NCBI GenBank assembly: GCA_002753335.1 | Contig: PEAD01000003.1 | Location: forward strand, 93,230 to 157,229 | DNA: 64,000 nt | Source of the DNA: Nitrospirae bacterium MYbin3 | GTDB taxonomy: Bacteria; Nitrospirota; Thermodesulfovibrionia; Thermodesulfovibrionales; Dissulfurispiraceae | Direction: 5' to 3' | Part shown: piece after piece, positions 43,593 through 55,050 of the stretch | Position numbering within the stretch: the stretch's first letter is position 1 | How the letters are laid out: each line of letters opens with the position of its first letter | Notes under the pieces: model-generated | Seen by the model: the letters and a program-made list of their open reading frames with translations, nothing else | Databases searched by the model: none | What the model was told of the DNA's origin: nothing | Position numbers and translations under genes: made by a program

Positions 43593-45713
43593 ATGCAAAC
43601 TGAAAATTCATTAAGCTTATGGTCTGTGGTCAAGAACAGCAGGATTTCGCTGGCGTTATGGGCTATTCTTGTTCTCTTAATGTTCTGGTATGAAGTTTAT
43701 AGTTGTGGCGAAAAGGCCCATGAAAGCATATTTTTGGTTTATTGGATAGTGGGAGCAGTTTTTATAGTAATCCACACTCGGCGCGAAATGAAGAAGAACA
43801 TAGACTTAATCCGGAGCGAAGATAAATTCAGGATACTGTTTGAGCGCAGCATGGATGCTGTGCTTCTTTTGGATGAAGACAAATTTGTTGAGTGCAATCC
43901 TGCTGCGCTGAGCATGATGCATTGCACCAAGCCTGAATTGCTTGTAGCCCATCCATGGGAGCTTTCTCCTCCTGAGCAGCCTGATGGCAGGCCCAGTTCA
44001 GAAAAAGCTATAGAGATGATAGATATCGCCCATGAACGCGGAGGCCATAGATTTGAATGGATACACCGGCGCATGGACGGAAAGGATTTTCCGGTGGAAG
44101 TTACACTGGTGCCGATTCCCTTGGATCATGGCCGCAAAGTGCTTTTTACCACGTGGCGTGATATTACTGAGCGCAAAAAGGCTGAAGAAGCGTTAAAGCA
44201 TAGAGAAGAGATGTACCGCAACCTGTCCAGCCAGTTCAATGCTCTTCTTGACGCTATTCCTGACAGCATTAGCCTGATCTCTCCAGATTACAAGGTGCTC
44301 TGGGCAAACCGGACCGCGGCCGAAAGGGTAGGCAGAAAGCCTGATGATATAGAAGGACAATCATGTTATGGATTATGGTTCAATGAAAAAGCTCCTTGTG
44401 AGGAATGTCCGATCAGGGACAGCATCCAGTCGGGTAAACTTTCCGAAAGACATGTGGTAAGGAATAACAGGAGATTTGATGTAAGGGCTGTGCCGGCACT
44501 AGGGGCTGACGGGGTGGTCAATGTGATAAGGGTGGCGAGGGATGTCACGGAGCATAGCAAACTTGAAGACCAGCTTAGGCAGTCGCAGAAGATGGAGTCT
44601 GTCGGCACTCTTGCGGGCGGCATCGCCCATGATTTTAATAATATAATCACAGCAATCATCGGTTATGGGTATATGGTGCAGAAGAAGCTCAAAGATGATC
44701 CTGCAACCCAGGAGTTTGTTGAAGAGATAATTGACGGAGCAACGCGTGCTGCTGAACTGACGCGCGGCCTGCTTACATTCAGCAGAAAGCAGTTAATAAA
44801 TCTTCAGTACCACAATCTTAACTGCATAGTCAGCAATATGGAAAAGATGCTGCGCAGAATTATAGGAGAGGACATAGCATTTGAAACTGTTATTGGGGAT
44901 AAAGATATCATGGTCAGGATTGATGCAGCGCAGATAGACCAGCTGTTGATGAACCTTGCAACCAATGCGCGTGATGCTATGCCTAACGGAGGACATCTTA
45001 TAATAAAAGCTGAGGTTGTAGCTATTGACAGCAGTTATGCTGAAGCCCATCTTTTCGCAGGTGTCGGCGATTATGCCTTGTTGGCAGTATCAGATACCGG
45101 CATCGGCATGGACGCTGAAACTAGGGAAAGGATTTTTGAACCTTTCTTTACCACAAAGGAGGTTGGCAAAGGCACCGGACTTGGATTGGCAATGGCTTAC
45201 GGAATAATCAAGCAGCATAACGGCAATATTCATGTGTACAGCGAGCCTGGCATAGGAACTACATTCAAGATATATCTGCCAATGGCCCCTTTGGAGAAGC
45301 AGGAGTCAGCTACTAAGCATGTGTCATATGCTCCTAAGGGCAGGGGTGAAACTATACTGATAGCTGAGGATGATTCTCATGTAAGGAGTGTTGTCAGTCT
45401 TTACCTTAAACAAGCCGGGTACAACACAATAGAGGTCGAAAATGGCGAGGAAGCGATAAGTAAGTTTAAGGAGAATGCCGAGAAGGTGGCTGTTCTGGTT
45501 TTGGATGTGATAATGCCTGTAAAGAATGGCAGGGCGGCTACCGATGAGATAAAGAAAATAAAGCCTGACATAAAGGTGATATACATGAGCGGCTACACGG
45601 ATGATATCATAACGAAAAAAGGCATGCTGGAAGATGGATTTGATTTTATCTCAAAGCCCATAAACTCTGAGATCATGCTGACAAAGATTAGAGAGGTTTT
45701 GGACAGGCCATAG
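43593..45713 (+). CDS. Hybrid sensor histidine kinase with two PAS domains
   Basis: Two short N-terminal membrane helices (about 14-32 and 42-60) leave almost no periplasmic domain. PAS 1 (75-195) and PAS 2 (215-325; GQSCYGLW then PCEECP) follow. HisKA AHDFNN (His346), HATPase (GKGTGLGLA) and receiver Asp638 (LVLDVIMP) complete the 706 residues. It is closest in layout to the PhnD-linked kinase, including a near-identical end of the H-box domain (MEKMLRRIIGEDI). The start has no clear ribosome-binding site. Confidence 0.87.
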   Translation: MQTENSLSLWSVVKNSRISLALWAILVLLMFWYEVYSCGEKAHESIFLVYWIVGAVFIVIHTRREMKKNIDLIRSEDKFRILFERSMDAVLLLDEDKFVECNPAALSMMHCTKPELLVAHPWELSPPEQPDGRPSSEKAIEMIDIAHERGGHRFEWIHRRMDGKDFPVEVTLVPIPLDHGRKVLFTTWRDITERKKAEEALKHREEMYRNLSSQFNALLDAIPDSISLISPDYKVLWANRTAAERVGRKPDDIEGQSCYGLWFNEKAPCEECPIRDSIQSGKLSERHVVRNNRRFDVRAVPALGADGVVNVIRVARDVTEHSKLEDQLRQSQKMESVGTLAGGIAHDFNNIITAIIGYGYMVQKKLKDDPATQEFVEEIIDGATRAAELTRGLLTFSRKQLINLQYHNLNCIVSNMEKMLRRIIGEDIAFETVIGDKDIMVRIDAAQIDQLLMNLATNARDAMPNGGHLIIKAEVVAIDSSYAEAHLFAGVGDYALLAVSDTGIGMDAETRERIFEPFFTTKEVGKGTGLGLAMAYGIIKQHNGNIHVYSEPGIGTTFKIYLPMAPLEKQESATKHVSYAPKGRGETILIAEDDSHVRSVVSLYLKQAGYNTIEVENGEEAISKFKENAEKVAVLVLDVIMPVKNGRAATDEIKKIKPDIKVIYMSGYTDDIITKKGMLEDGFDFISKPINSEIMLTKIREVLDRP

Positions 45714-45818
45714 CAGTATCGCCTCCCGTCTTAATCCATTTCTGACTAAAAATATTATTTACCGATAATTAACACATCTTTACGAAAAAATTTCCTCTTA
45801 ATCGACTATGATATATAT

Positions 45819-47765
45819 ATGGTTAAAAAACGCATCTTGGTGGTTGAAGACGAATGCATAACCTCAATGTCTATAGAGTCCAATCTGGTGAAGGCCGGAT
45901 ATGAGGTGGCTGCAGTAGTTACAAAGGGCGAAGATGCGGTGCGCATAGCTTTTGAACTGCATCCCGATCTTATACTGATGGATATTTCGCTTGAAGGCCA
46001 TATGAGCGGGATAGATGCGGCTGATGAGATACGGAGCGCCTGCGAAGATATACCGATTGTATACATGACCGCCCATACTGATTCAGAGACGATTGGACGA
46101 GCCAAGAGAACAGAACCCTTCGGATATCTTACCAAGCCGTTGAACATGAATACCCTGATGAGCACAATAGAAGTGGCTCTTTACAAAGGAGAGGCTGATG
46201 CTCAGCGCAGGAAGGCAGAAAAGGCGTTGAGCGAGAGAGATGAATTAATAAAAAACATTCTCGAAAGCATTGATGAGGGATTTATAATCATAGATCGGGA
46301 TTTCAGGATTATTTCGGTAAACAAGGCCTATGCGAACATGGTGAGAATGCCGATAGATGATATCATCGGGCGGCATTGTTATGAGATATCACACCATTCA
46401 AATAAACCCTGCTATGAAAACGGATCTGAACATCCCTGTACGGTAAAACAGGTTTTCGATACCGGAGAGCAAAGCAGGTCGATACACACACATTACGATG
46501 AAAAAGAGAACCCTGTTTATGTTGAGACAAAGGCGTATCCTCTATCTCTAGACAGAAAGGGCAAAGTTACAAAAGCGATAGAGATAGTCATCAATATTAC
46601 AGAAAAGCAGAAGCTCGAAGCCCAGCTGCGTCAGGCTCAGAAGATGGAAGGCATTGGACAGCTGGCCGGAGGCATCGCCCATGACTTCAACAACATCTTG
46701 ACCGCCATTATTGGCTACGGCAACATCGCTCTGATGAAAATGGCTGAGGACGAGCCCCAGCGCTTGAATATAGAACAGATGCTTGATGCGGCCGACCGTG
46801 CAGCTCATCTTACGAAGGACCTTTTGCTGTTCAGCAGAAAACAGATCAGTGAGAGTAAGCCGGTAGATCTGAACATTGTTATCAAGACGGTAGAGAAGTT
46901 TCTGAAGCGGGTCATAGGTGAGGATGTTGTATACCGGTCATCACTAACCAATGCAGCAATGACTATACTGGGCGATGCCCACCAGCTTGAGCAGGTGCTG
47001 ATGAATCTTGCGACTAATGCTCGTGATGCGATGTCAATGAGCGGAGGAGATTTAACTGTTACTACTGAACAGGTGGTCTTTGATAAAAAATTCGTCAAGC
47101 TGCATGGTTATGGCAAAACCGGCAGGTATGCCATGGTTACCGTATCTGATACAGGCAAGGGCATGGATGAAGATACAAGGCAGAAAATATTCGAACCGTT
47201 TTATACAACGAAAGAGGCTGGGAAAGGCACCGGGCTTGGACTTGCGGTGGTTTATGGCATTGTCAAACAGCATGGGGGATATATCAATGTTTACAGCGAA
47301 CCCGGCAGTGGCACAACATTCAGGATATATTTTCCGCTTATTGCATCTGAAGAAGCCGAGGAGAAGGTAAAGGTAATTGAGGACCGGCCTGAGGGAGGCA
47401 CAGAAACGATTCTTGTTGCTGAGGATGAGGGGCCTGTCAGAGATATAACCGTAACGATTCTGAGGGAGTTTGGATATAACATTATTACGGCTGTTGATGG
47501 TGAGGAGGCGGTTAATAAATACAGGGAGCATAAGGGCGATGTGCATATGCTTTTGTTTGACCTCATCATGCCTAAGAAGAGCGGCAAAGAGGCGTATGAT
47601 GAAATCAGGAAGCTGAAGCCGGATATAAAGATACTTTTTGTGAGCGGCTATTCGCCTGATGTTGTAAGGGCAAAGGCATCCCTTGAAGACTATACCACAA
47701 TACTCTATAAGCCTCTGGCGCCTATTGCGCTGCTGAAAAATGTGCGAAGCATTCTGGACAAATAA
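45819..47765 (+). CDS. Receiver-PAS-kinase-receiver hybrid histidine kinase
   Basis: The order is receiver (Asp55 in LILMDISLEG), PAS (about 145-265; GRHCYEIS, then PCYENGSEHPC), HisKA AHDFNN (His288), HATPase (GKGTGLGLA) and a second receiver (Asp581 in LLFDLIMP). It has no membrane segments. The N-terminal receiver resembles the lone receiver at 54669. Two receivers allow the protein to take phosphate from another kinase and to relay it onward, but no partner can be named. The upstream 105 bases carry no obvious ribosome-binding site. Confidence 0.87.
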   Translation: MVKKRILVVEDECITSMSIESNLVKAGYEVAAVVTKGEDAVRIAFELHPDLILMDISLEGHMSGIDAADEIRSACEDIPIVYMTAHTDSETIGRAKRTEPFGYLTKPLNMNTLMSTIEVALYKGEADAQRRKAEKALSERDELIKNILESIDEGFIIIDRDFRIISVNKAYANMVRMPIDDIIGRHCYEISHHSNKPCYENGSEHPCTVKQVFDTGEQSRSIHTHYDEKENPVYVETKAYPLSLDRKGKVTKAIEIVINITEKQKLEAQLRQAQKMEGIGQLAGGIAHDFNNILTAIIGYGNIALMKMAEDEPQRLNIEQMLDAADRAAHLTKDLLLFSRKQISESKPVDLNIVIKTVEKFLKRVIGEDVVYRSSLTNAAMTILGDAHQLEQVLMNLATNARDAMSMSGGDLTVTTEQVVFDKKFVKLHGYGKTGRYAMVTVSDTGKGMDEDTRQKIFEPFYTTKEAGKGTGLGLAVVYGIVKQHGGYINVYSEPGSGTTFRIYFPLIASEEAEEKVKVIEDRPEGGTETILVAEDEGPVRDITVTILREFGYNIITAVDGEEAVNKYREHKGDVHMLLFDLIMPKKSGKEAYDEIRKLKPDIKILFVSGYSPDVVRAKASLEDYTTILYKPLAPIALLKNVRSILDK

Positions 47766-47869
47766 AGTCTTATAAAATAGCTGCTGACAAATCGAAAACT
47801 ACAGTCGTTTTTTCCTGAGGAATCTGAGTAATCCACTGCTTGACATTTTAAATAGGCAATCAAAAAATT

Positions 47870-47900
47870 CTTAATATGGAATTAGAGCTTCCATATTAAG
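47870..47900. promoter_or_regulatory. Perfect 12-bp inverted repeat before the ATPase remnant
   Basis: CTTAATATGGAA and TTCCATATTAAG form a perfect inverted repeat with a seven-base centre, eight bases before the ATG of the remnant. A TTGACA at 47840-47845 could be a -35 box for a promoter that this operator overlaps. It may also form a 5' mRNA hairpin. The gene it served is now broken. Confidence 0.6.
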
Positions 47901-47907
47901 ACCTAAA

Positions 47908-48162
47908 ATGGAAACAATAAGGCGAAAATTCAAAATCGAAAAGCAGAGTTTTTTTCTGCTTGGTCCTAGGGGAACAGGGAAATCAACCCTGATTAAAGGG
48001 CTTTTCCCAAGTGCCGTATATTTGGATCTTCTATTGCCTGACACATTTAGATCATATAACTACCCTGAGGCAAAAAAGATATTGCTTTATCGTGGTAAGG
48101 AACGACTTGTAAAAGATGGCATTTTAATTGAACCGTGTGAAGATTTTTTGATGAGATTGTGA
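47908..48162 (+). pseudogene. AAA_14/DUF4143-type ATPase with large internal deletion
   Basis: The first ~45 residues match the start of AAA_14/DUF4143 ATPases: KFKIEKQSFFLLGPRGTGKST with Walker A residues 19-27, then VYLDLLLPDTFR. The next residues (AKKILLYRGKERLVKDGILI) match the C-terminal end of the same family. About 300 residues between them, including Walker B and the DUF4143 part, are missing, and the frame remains open through the junction. The product would be an 84-residue non-functional chimera. Ends two bases from the opposing isomerase stop. Confidence 0.7.
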
Positions 48163-48163
48163 T

Positions 48164-48919
48164 TTATACGTAGTTTTTCAGCCTCTCGATGCTTTTCATA
48201 ACCCTCTCGGGATTATGTGCCTCAATGGTGTATATGCAGTCAATCCCTTCTATTTCGGAAAAGAATTTTTTAAAATCGAAGCTGCCGTCCCCGATAGACA
48301 GGTGCTGATCAAAACTTTTGTCGTTATCATGGAGATGGAGTTCAAAGAAATATTTTTTCAGTGAAGACAGCCATTCAGCGAGCGGTACTTTTGAAAACAG
48401 GTTGAAATGGCCGGTATCGAAGCATATTCCAAAGTTGGCAGAAGCCATCTCTTCAACCAGCATTTTTAGGTTTGACGGCTCTTCTTCGAATATGTTTTCG
48501 ATTGCGATTTTTACGCCGATGCTTTCTGCTCGCGCATTGAGCGGCTTCCATGTCTCGATGCTTTTTTCGAGCCATAGCTTCATATTCAGGGCGTATTTCC
48601 ATTTTTCATAACCCGGATGAAATACAATGCATTTGGGCTTCAGGATTTCTGCTGCATCCAGAACTTGATTGAAGCGGTGTATGGTTGCGGCCCTGACGCC
48701 TGAATCCACAGCGCCCGGCGAAAGGTCGAAGAATGGCGCATGGAATGATAAAGACGGCGAATGGACAAGGCTGCTTTTAAGTTTGTCTAAATATTTGTTC
48801 GAAAGGCTGTCGAGGGAATCGCCGCTGAAATATATTTCGAGGTCAATGCGGTTTTCGATAATAAAATTCAAGTAGTCGCCTATTTTTTCATAAGGCACAT
48901 GGACATGTGGTTTAATCAT
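48164..48919 (-). CDS. Sugar phosphate isomerase/epimerase-like TIM barrel
   Basis: The ATG at 48919 begins MIKPHVHVPYEKIGDYLNF; a longer frame to 49081 is only the antisense-free overlap with the FmdB tail. Metal-ligand-type motifs of the xylose-isomerase-like/AP-endonuclease-2 fold are seen: SFHAPF, CIVFHPG, IAIENIFEEE, FGICFDTGHFN, ELHLHDND and a closing IEAHNPERV. It has 251 residues. Family knowledge: these proteins are isomerases, epimerases or endonuclease IV relatives; the substrate is unknown. It overlaps the fmdB-like gene by eight bases and is co-transcribed with it. Confidence 0.82.
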   Translation of the reverse strand: MIKPHVHVPYEKIGDYLNFIIENRIDLEIYFSGDSLDSLSNKYLDKLKSSLVHSPSLSFHAPFFDLSPGAVDSGVRAATIHRFNQVLDAAEILKPKCIVFHPGYEKWKYALNMKLWLEKSIETWKPLNARAESIGVKIAIENIFEEEPSNLKMLVEEMASANFGICFDTGHFNLFSKVPLAEWLSSLKKYFFELHLHDNDKSFDQHLSIGDGSFDFKKFFSEIEGIDCIYTIEAHNPERVMKSIERLKNYV

Positions 48920-49238
48920 TTTGTTTAGTGGATGTTGTCTCTTTGGTGGTTTTTGACTCTGAAGATGATTCTGTTTTCGATTCGCTTTTTGTTTCTGTCG
49001 AGGTTTCGGTTTTTTTGTCGCCCGAACTAGCATCTGTTTTGTCTGTAGTTTTGTTCTTGTTTGAAGCGTAGTCGGTAACATACCAGCCGCTTCCTTTCAG
49101 GACAAAAGAGGTGTTCGATATAAGCTTTTTCATGTCGCCCCCGCATTCCGCGCAGGTCGTGATAGGCTCGTCGCTGAATTTCTGCATTACTTCAATGGCC
49201 TTGCGGCATTTTTGGCATTCGTACTCGTATATCGGCAT
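48912..49238 (-). CDS. FmdB-family zinc-ribbon protein with Ser/Thr/Lys/Glu-rich tail
   Basis: The N-terminal 45 residues are a typical FmdB ribbon: MPIYEYECQKC and TTCAECGG supply the four cysteines, followed by the conserved SFVLKGSGWYVTDY. The last 45 residues are low complexity (Lys, Ser, Thr, Glu), common in this family. ATAGGAGGT lies before the ATG, under the minus-strand promoter at 49265. Family knowledge: a putative regulatory or zinc protein of unknown exact role, often near formamidase or core genes. Confidence 0.87.
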   Translation of the reverse strand: MPIYEYECQKCRKAIEVMQKFSDEPITTCAECGGDMKKLISNTSFVLKGSGWYVTDYASNKNKTTDKTDASSGDKKTETSTETKSESKTESSSESKTTKETTSTKQND

Positions 49239-49264
49239 ATTTACCTCCTATGTAACAACCTTTA

Positions 49265-49293
49265 ATATAATAAAGCCCTGATATTTTGGTCAA
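49265..49293 (-). promoter_or_regulatory. Sigma-70-type promoter for fmdB-like/isomerase pair
   Basis: On the minus strand, TTGACC (49293-49288) is followed after 17 bases by TTATAT (49270-49265). The start codon lies 27 bases further on. Its -35 box lies five bases from the -35 box of the divergent rplU promoter. Confidence 0.6.
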
Positions 49294-49298
49294 TATTA

Positions 49299-49328
49299 TT
49301 GACATTTACCTGAAAAAGCTGTTTTAAT
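49299..49328 (+). promoter_or_regulatory. Sigma-70-type promoter of rplU operon
   Basis: TTGACA (49299-49304) is followed after 18 bases by TTTAAT (49323-49328), or after 17 by TTTTAA. The rplU ATG is 31 bases downstream with a near-ideal GGAGGTGAT ribosome-binding site. Divergent, back-to-back with the fmdB-side promoter. Confidence 0.6.
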
Positions 49329-49359
49329 ATTAATTCCTAATTTTGATGGAGGTGATTGT

Positions 49360-49674
49360 ATGTACGCAGTAGTTGAGACGGCAGGAAAGCAGATGAGGGT
49401 TGCTGCTGGAGATAAGGTGGTACTTGAGGGCAAAATCGGTGTTGATAGGGGAGAATTCCTTATAGATAAGGTCATAGCCATTGCTGATGGAGAGAATGTA
49501 AAATTCGGCGCTCCATACATCGCAGGCGCAAGCGTCAAGTCCGAGATAATCGGAAGGGGCAGGCTTCCCAAGGTTGTTGTTCTTAAGCACAAGGCCAAGA
49601 AGGCGACCAAGAAGATGACCGGACACAAGCAGCACACCACTACGCTGCAGATTAAAGAAATAATCGGAGGTTAA
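49360..49674 (+). CDS. rplU: 50S ribosomal protein L21
   Basis: [18 protein letters not shown] is the L21 start, and the body [27 protein letters not shown] is the RNA-binding region. The 104 residues match the family length. It leads rplU-rpmA-obgE-proB, a conserved order. The function is structural, in the large subunit, with 23S rRNA. GGAGGTGAT precedes the ATG. Confidence 0.97.
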   Translation: MYAVVETAGKQMRVAAGDKVVLEGKIGVDRGEFLIDKVIAIADGENVKFGAPYIAGASVKSEIIGRGRLPKVVVLKHKAKKATKKMTGHKQHTTTLQIKEIIGG

Positions 49675-49676
49675 TC

Positions 49677-49955
49677 ATGGCACATAAAAAAGGAGTTGGA
49701 AGCTCAAGGAACGGACGCGATAGCGAGTCCCAACGGCTTGGTGTAAAAAGATTTGGCGGGCAGGTTGTGCGTGCAGGCAACATACTTGTAAGACAGCGCG
49801 GCACAAAGTTCCATCCCGGCAGCAATGTAGGCATAGGTTCTGATGACACACTCTTCGCGCTGATTGACGGCGTGGTAACCTTCGAGAGAAAGGACAGGAC
49901 ACGCAAGAAGATCAGCGTGTATCCGGCTCCGCAGGCACAGCACGCAGCAGCTTAG
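49677..49955 (+). CDS. rpmA: 50S ribosomal protein L27
   Basis: The start [20 protein letters not shown] is the classical L27 N-terminus, with no cleavable leader as in Firmicutes. It reaches the peptidyl-transferase centre in the ribosome. It follows rplU by two bases. It has 92 residues, with an alanine-rich tail. A good terminator follows at 49980. Confidence 0.97.
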   Translation: MAHKKGVGSSRNGRDSESQRLGVKRFGGQVVRAGNILVRQRGTKFHPGSNVGIGSDDTLFALIDGVVTFERKDRTRKKISVYPAPQAQHAAA

Positions 49956-49961
49956 GTTTAA

Positions 49962-52123
<2,162 letters not shown>

Positions 52124-52142
52124 GGAATTTTTCCTTTAACGC

Positions 52143-54665
52143 ATGATCAACAAAATAAGTTTTTTAAAAAATCTAACACTGAAAACCAAAATCACCTGTA
52201 TGGTTTTAATGTTGTTTTTATCAAGCATCTGGCTGCTGACATTTTTTATTTCGAAGCGTGTGGAACAGGAAATGACCGCACAGATGGAACAGCAGCAGTT
52301 CTCAACCGTTTCATACATAGCTGACAGCATTGAGGGACAGGTTAAGCTGCGTCTCAATTCTCTGTCATCAGTTGCCGACATTATTACTCCGGAACTAATA
52401 GCAACCCCCGGAAAACTAAGGGAGTTCCTGCGTCTCAAGCCTATATTGAGAACCCTGTTTCAAACCGGTGTTGTCGTGATTTTGCCGGATGGCAGAGGAA
52501 TTGCCGATTATCCTGTATTACCGGGGCGTACAGGTGCATTGTTTTCGGAACTCGAGTATTTCAAGGATGTTATGGAGACCGGAAGACCGGCTGTGGGAAA
52601 ACCACGGATTGGCAGATTTTCGAAAGAACCTGTCATCGGTTTTGCGGTACCTGTTAAGACCTCATCAGGCAAGATTATAGCTGTGTTGACAGGTTATACA
52701 CTGCTGACCGACCCTACGCTGCTTGGATCATATAAAAACTTTGCACAGAAAGACTTTGCGGACATTCTCACTTTGGTATCTCCTAAACACAAGCTGATTA
52801 TCACAGGAACCGATCCAACTCGAATGCTTACCCCAACGCCAAATACCGGAGTTAATCCTCTGTTCGATAGGTTTATGTCCGGGTTTGAAGGTTCAGGGGT
52901 TGCTGTTAATTCAAGAGGTGTCAAATTGCTGTTGTCCGCAAAACAGATACCGACTCCGGGCTGGTTTGTCCGTATGGGGCTGCCTACAGATATAACTTTT
53001 GCGGCTATTCGCTCGACAAAGAACTGGGCATATGCAATAGCCTTTGGCATGTCACTGTTAAGTTCACTGTTTGCATGGCTCTTGATCAGACAAACAATGC
53101 GTCCGCTCTATGATGCAAGCACTCTCATAGAGGATATTACGGATGGTAAGACGCCGCAACAGAATATCCCTGTTAGTCAAGATGATGAAATTGGTCAGTT
53201 GATAAGGATTTTCAATAAGCATTTTAATTACCGCATGGGAGTAGAGGAAAAGCTGAATCAGTCGATGTCTCTGCTAAATGCAACTCTTGAATCAACTACT
53301 GACGGGATACTGGTTGTTGATAATGCCGGTGCAATTACCAGCTTCAATGAGCGGTTTGTAGCTTTATGGAGGATACCAAAGGCAATTATCGACACACATG
53401 ATGACAAACAGGCTCTGGAGTTTGTGTTGAACCAGTTGAAGGATCCGAACCAGTTTATAGACAAGGTTAAAGAGCTGTATGCAAACCCAGAGGCAAGCAG
53501 TTTTGATGTGTTGGAATTTAAAGATGAGCGAATATTTGAACGGTACTCCATGCCTCAAAAAGTGGATGGAAAGACTATTGGCAGAGTCTGGAGTTTCCAC
53601 AATATAACCGAAAGAAAGAAGATAGAAAAAAATCTTCTGGACAGCGAGGAGCGTTTCCGGTTGGCTATGGCCGGAGCAAATGACGGGCTCTGGGACTGGA
53701 ACCTGCTGACTAACCATGTGTATTATTCCCCTCGCTGGAAGTCGATGCTGGGATATGCTGAAGATGAACTGGAAAGCCATATTGATACCTGGAAAAGTGT
53801 GGTGCATCCCGACGACATGGAACCCACGCTGTCTTTAGTCAGCGATTTTCTTGAGGGGCGAGCTGTTAAATATGAAATAGAGTTTCGTCTGCGGCATAAA
53901 GACGGTCAATATCTTAATATCCTTTCTCGGGCAACAGTGGTGCGTGCAGATGATGGAAAGCCATTGCGTCTGGTTGGAACGCATGTTGACATTACAGAGC
54001 GCAAAAAGGCTGAACAACAGATCACACAGTCGCTTAAAGAGAAAGAGATTCTTCTCAGAGAGCTTTACCACAGGACAAAAAACAATATGCAGGTCATCAT
54101 CAGCCTCCTTAGACTTCAATCCATTAATATCGATGATAAAAAAACTTTGCAGATATTGGAAGATACAAAAAGCAGGATACAGGCAATGGCCTTGGTCCAT
54201 GAGAAGCTGTATAAAGCCAAGAATTTGTCCCGGGTCATTTTAGGTGAATATATCAAAGACCTTGCCAACGCCCTGATGCAAAGCCATAATCCCGACATGG
54301 AGCAGATCTCGCTTCATGTTGACGTTGAGAATATCGGGGTATCCATAGATACAATAACGCCCTTGGGGTTGGCTATAAATGAACTAATGATCAACGCTCT
54401 GAAATATGCATTCCCGAACAATAGAAAGGGAGAAATAATAATAAGAGCCGGTTTCAAGGAAGATAAAATAATAGAACTTACCTTCAGTGACAACGGAATC
54501 GGAAGCCACCCCAAGGTTAATATAGAAAAATCTGAATCTTTAGGTTTAAAGATTGTACATGCTCTCATTGTATTGCAGATTAAGGGAACATTGGAAATGA
54601 TAGTCCAAAACGGGACCATATTTATAATAAGGTTTAAAGATAAGGATATTCTGGAGGGGATTTAA
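52143..54665 (+). CDS. HisKA_2 sensor kinase with Cache and two PAS domains
   Basis: Helices at about 17-37 and 297-318 flank a ~260-residue periplasmic double Cache-like domain. A HAMP-like linker, two PAS domains (about 378-495 and 505-620), and HisKA_2 with ELYHRTKNNMQVI (His643) follow. A HATPase ends the 840 residues. There is no receiver; the lone receiver gene at 54669 follows after three bases and is the likely partner. The Cache domain suggests a small-molecule signal. Confidence 0.88.
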   Translation: MINKISFLKNLTLKTKITCMVLMLFLSSIWLLTFFISKRVEQEMTAQMEQQQFSTVSYIADSIEGQVKLRLNSLSSVADIITPELIATPGKLREFLRLKPILRTLFQTGVVVILPDGRGIADYPVLPGRTGALFSELEYFKDVMETGRPAVGKPRIGRFSKEPVIGFAVPVKTSSGKIIAVLTGYTLLTDPTLLGSYKNFAQKDFADILTLVSPKHKLIITGTDPTRMLTPTPNTGVNPLFDRFMSGFEGSGVAVNSRGVKLLLSAKQIPTPGWFVRMGLPTDITFAAIRSTKNWAYAIAFGMSLLSSLFAWLLIRQTMRPLYDASTLIEDITDGKTPQQNIPVSQDDEIGQLIRIFNKHFNYRMGVEEKLNQSMSLLNATLESTTDGILVVDNAGAITSFNERFVALWRIPKAIIDTHDDKQALEFVLNQLKDPNQFIDKVKELYANPEASSFDVLEFKDERIFERYSMPQKVDGKTIGRVWSFHNITERKKIEKNLLDSEERFRLAMAGANDGLWDWNLLTNHVYYSPRWKSMLGYAEDELESHIDTWKSVVHPDDMEPTLSLVSDFLEGRAVKYEIEFRLRHKDGQYLNILSRATVVRADDGKPLRLVGTHVDITERKKAEQQITQSLKEKEILLRELYHRTKNNMQVIISLLRLQSINIDDKKTLQILEDTKSRIQAMALVHEKLYKAKNLSRVILGEYIKDLANALMQSHNPDMEQISLHVDVENIGVSIDTITPLGLAINELMINALKYAFPNNRKGEIIIRAGFKEDKIIELTFSDNGIGSHPKVNIEKSESLGLKIVHALIVLQIKGTLEMIVQNGTIFIIRFKDKDILEGI

Positions 54666-54668
54666 GGC

Positions 54669-55037
54669 ATGAACCAAGGCAAGATATTGATTGTGGAAGA
54701 TGAGATAATTTCGGCGCTTGATCTGCAGGGCATTCTCGAAAGGGCAGGCTATGAAACAGCAAAAATCGCAACAACCGGAGAGGAAGCGGTTGAACTGGCC
54801 GCCAAAGAAAAGCCTGATGTGGTGCTTATGGATATACATATAGAAGGGAAGATGGATGGAATTCAGGCCGCTGAGAAGATAAGTATGGCATTAGGGATGC
54901 CGATAATATTCATGACAGGATACAGCGACGAAAATATGATAAAAAAAGCCCAAGCTATAAACCCATATGCGATTTTGAATAAGCCTCTGGAACTTGGGGT
55001 ATTGAAATCAACCATCAAGTCGGCGATTGAAAGATAG
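54669..55037 (+). CDS. Single-domain response regulator
   Basis: This 122-residue receiver starts GKILIVEDEIISALDLQG and has Asp55 in VVLMDIHIEG, Thr in FMTGYS and Lys in LNKPLELG. A GGAGGGG site precedes the ATG. With no output domain it must act by protein contact or pass phosphate onward. It is probably the partner of the kinase just upstream. Confidence 0.92.
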   Translation: MNQGKILIVEDEIISALDLQGILERAGYETAKIATTGEEAVELAAKEKPDVVLMDIHIEGKMDGIQAAEKISMALGMPIIFMTGYSDENMIKKAQAINPYAILNKPLELGVLKSTIKSAIER

Positions 55038-55050
55038 AAAGACTTCTCTT

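Noticed and set aside
48920-49081. N-terminal extension of the isomerase-like ORF
   Set aside because: It lies out of frame within the low-complexity fmdB tail; the ATG at 48919 starts the conserved domain.
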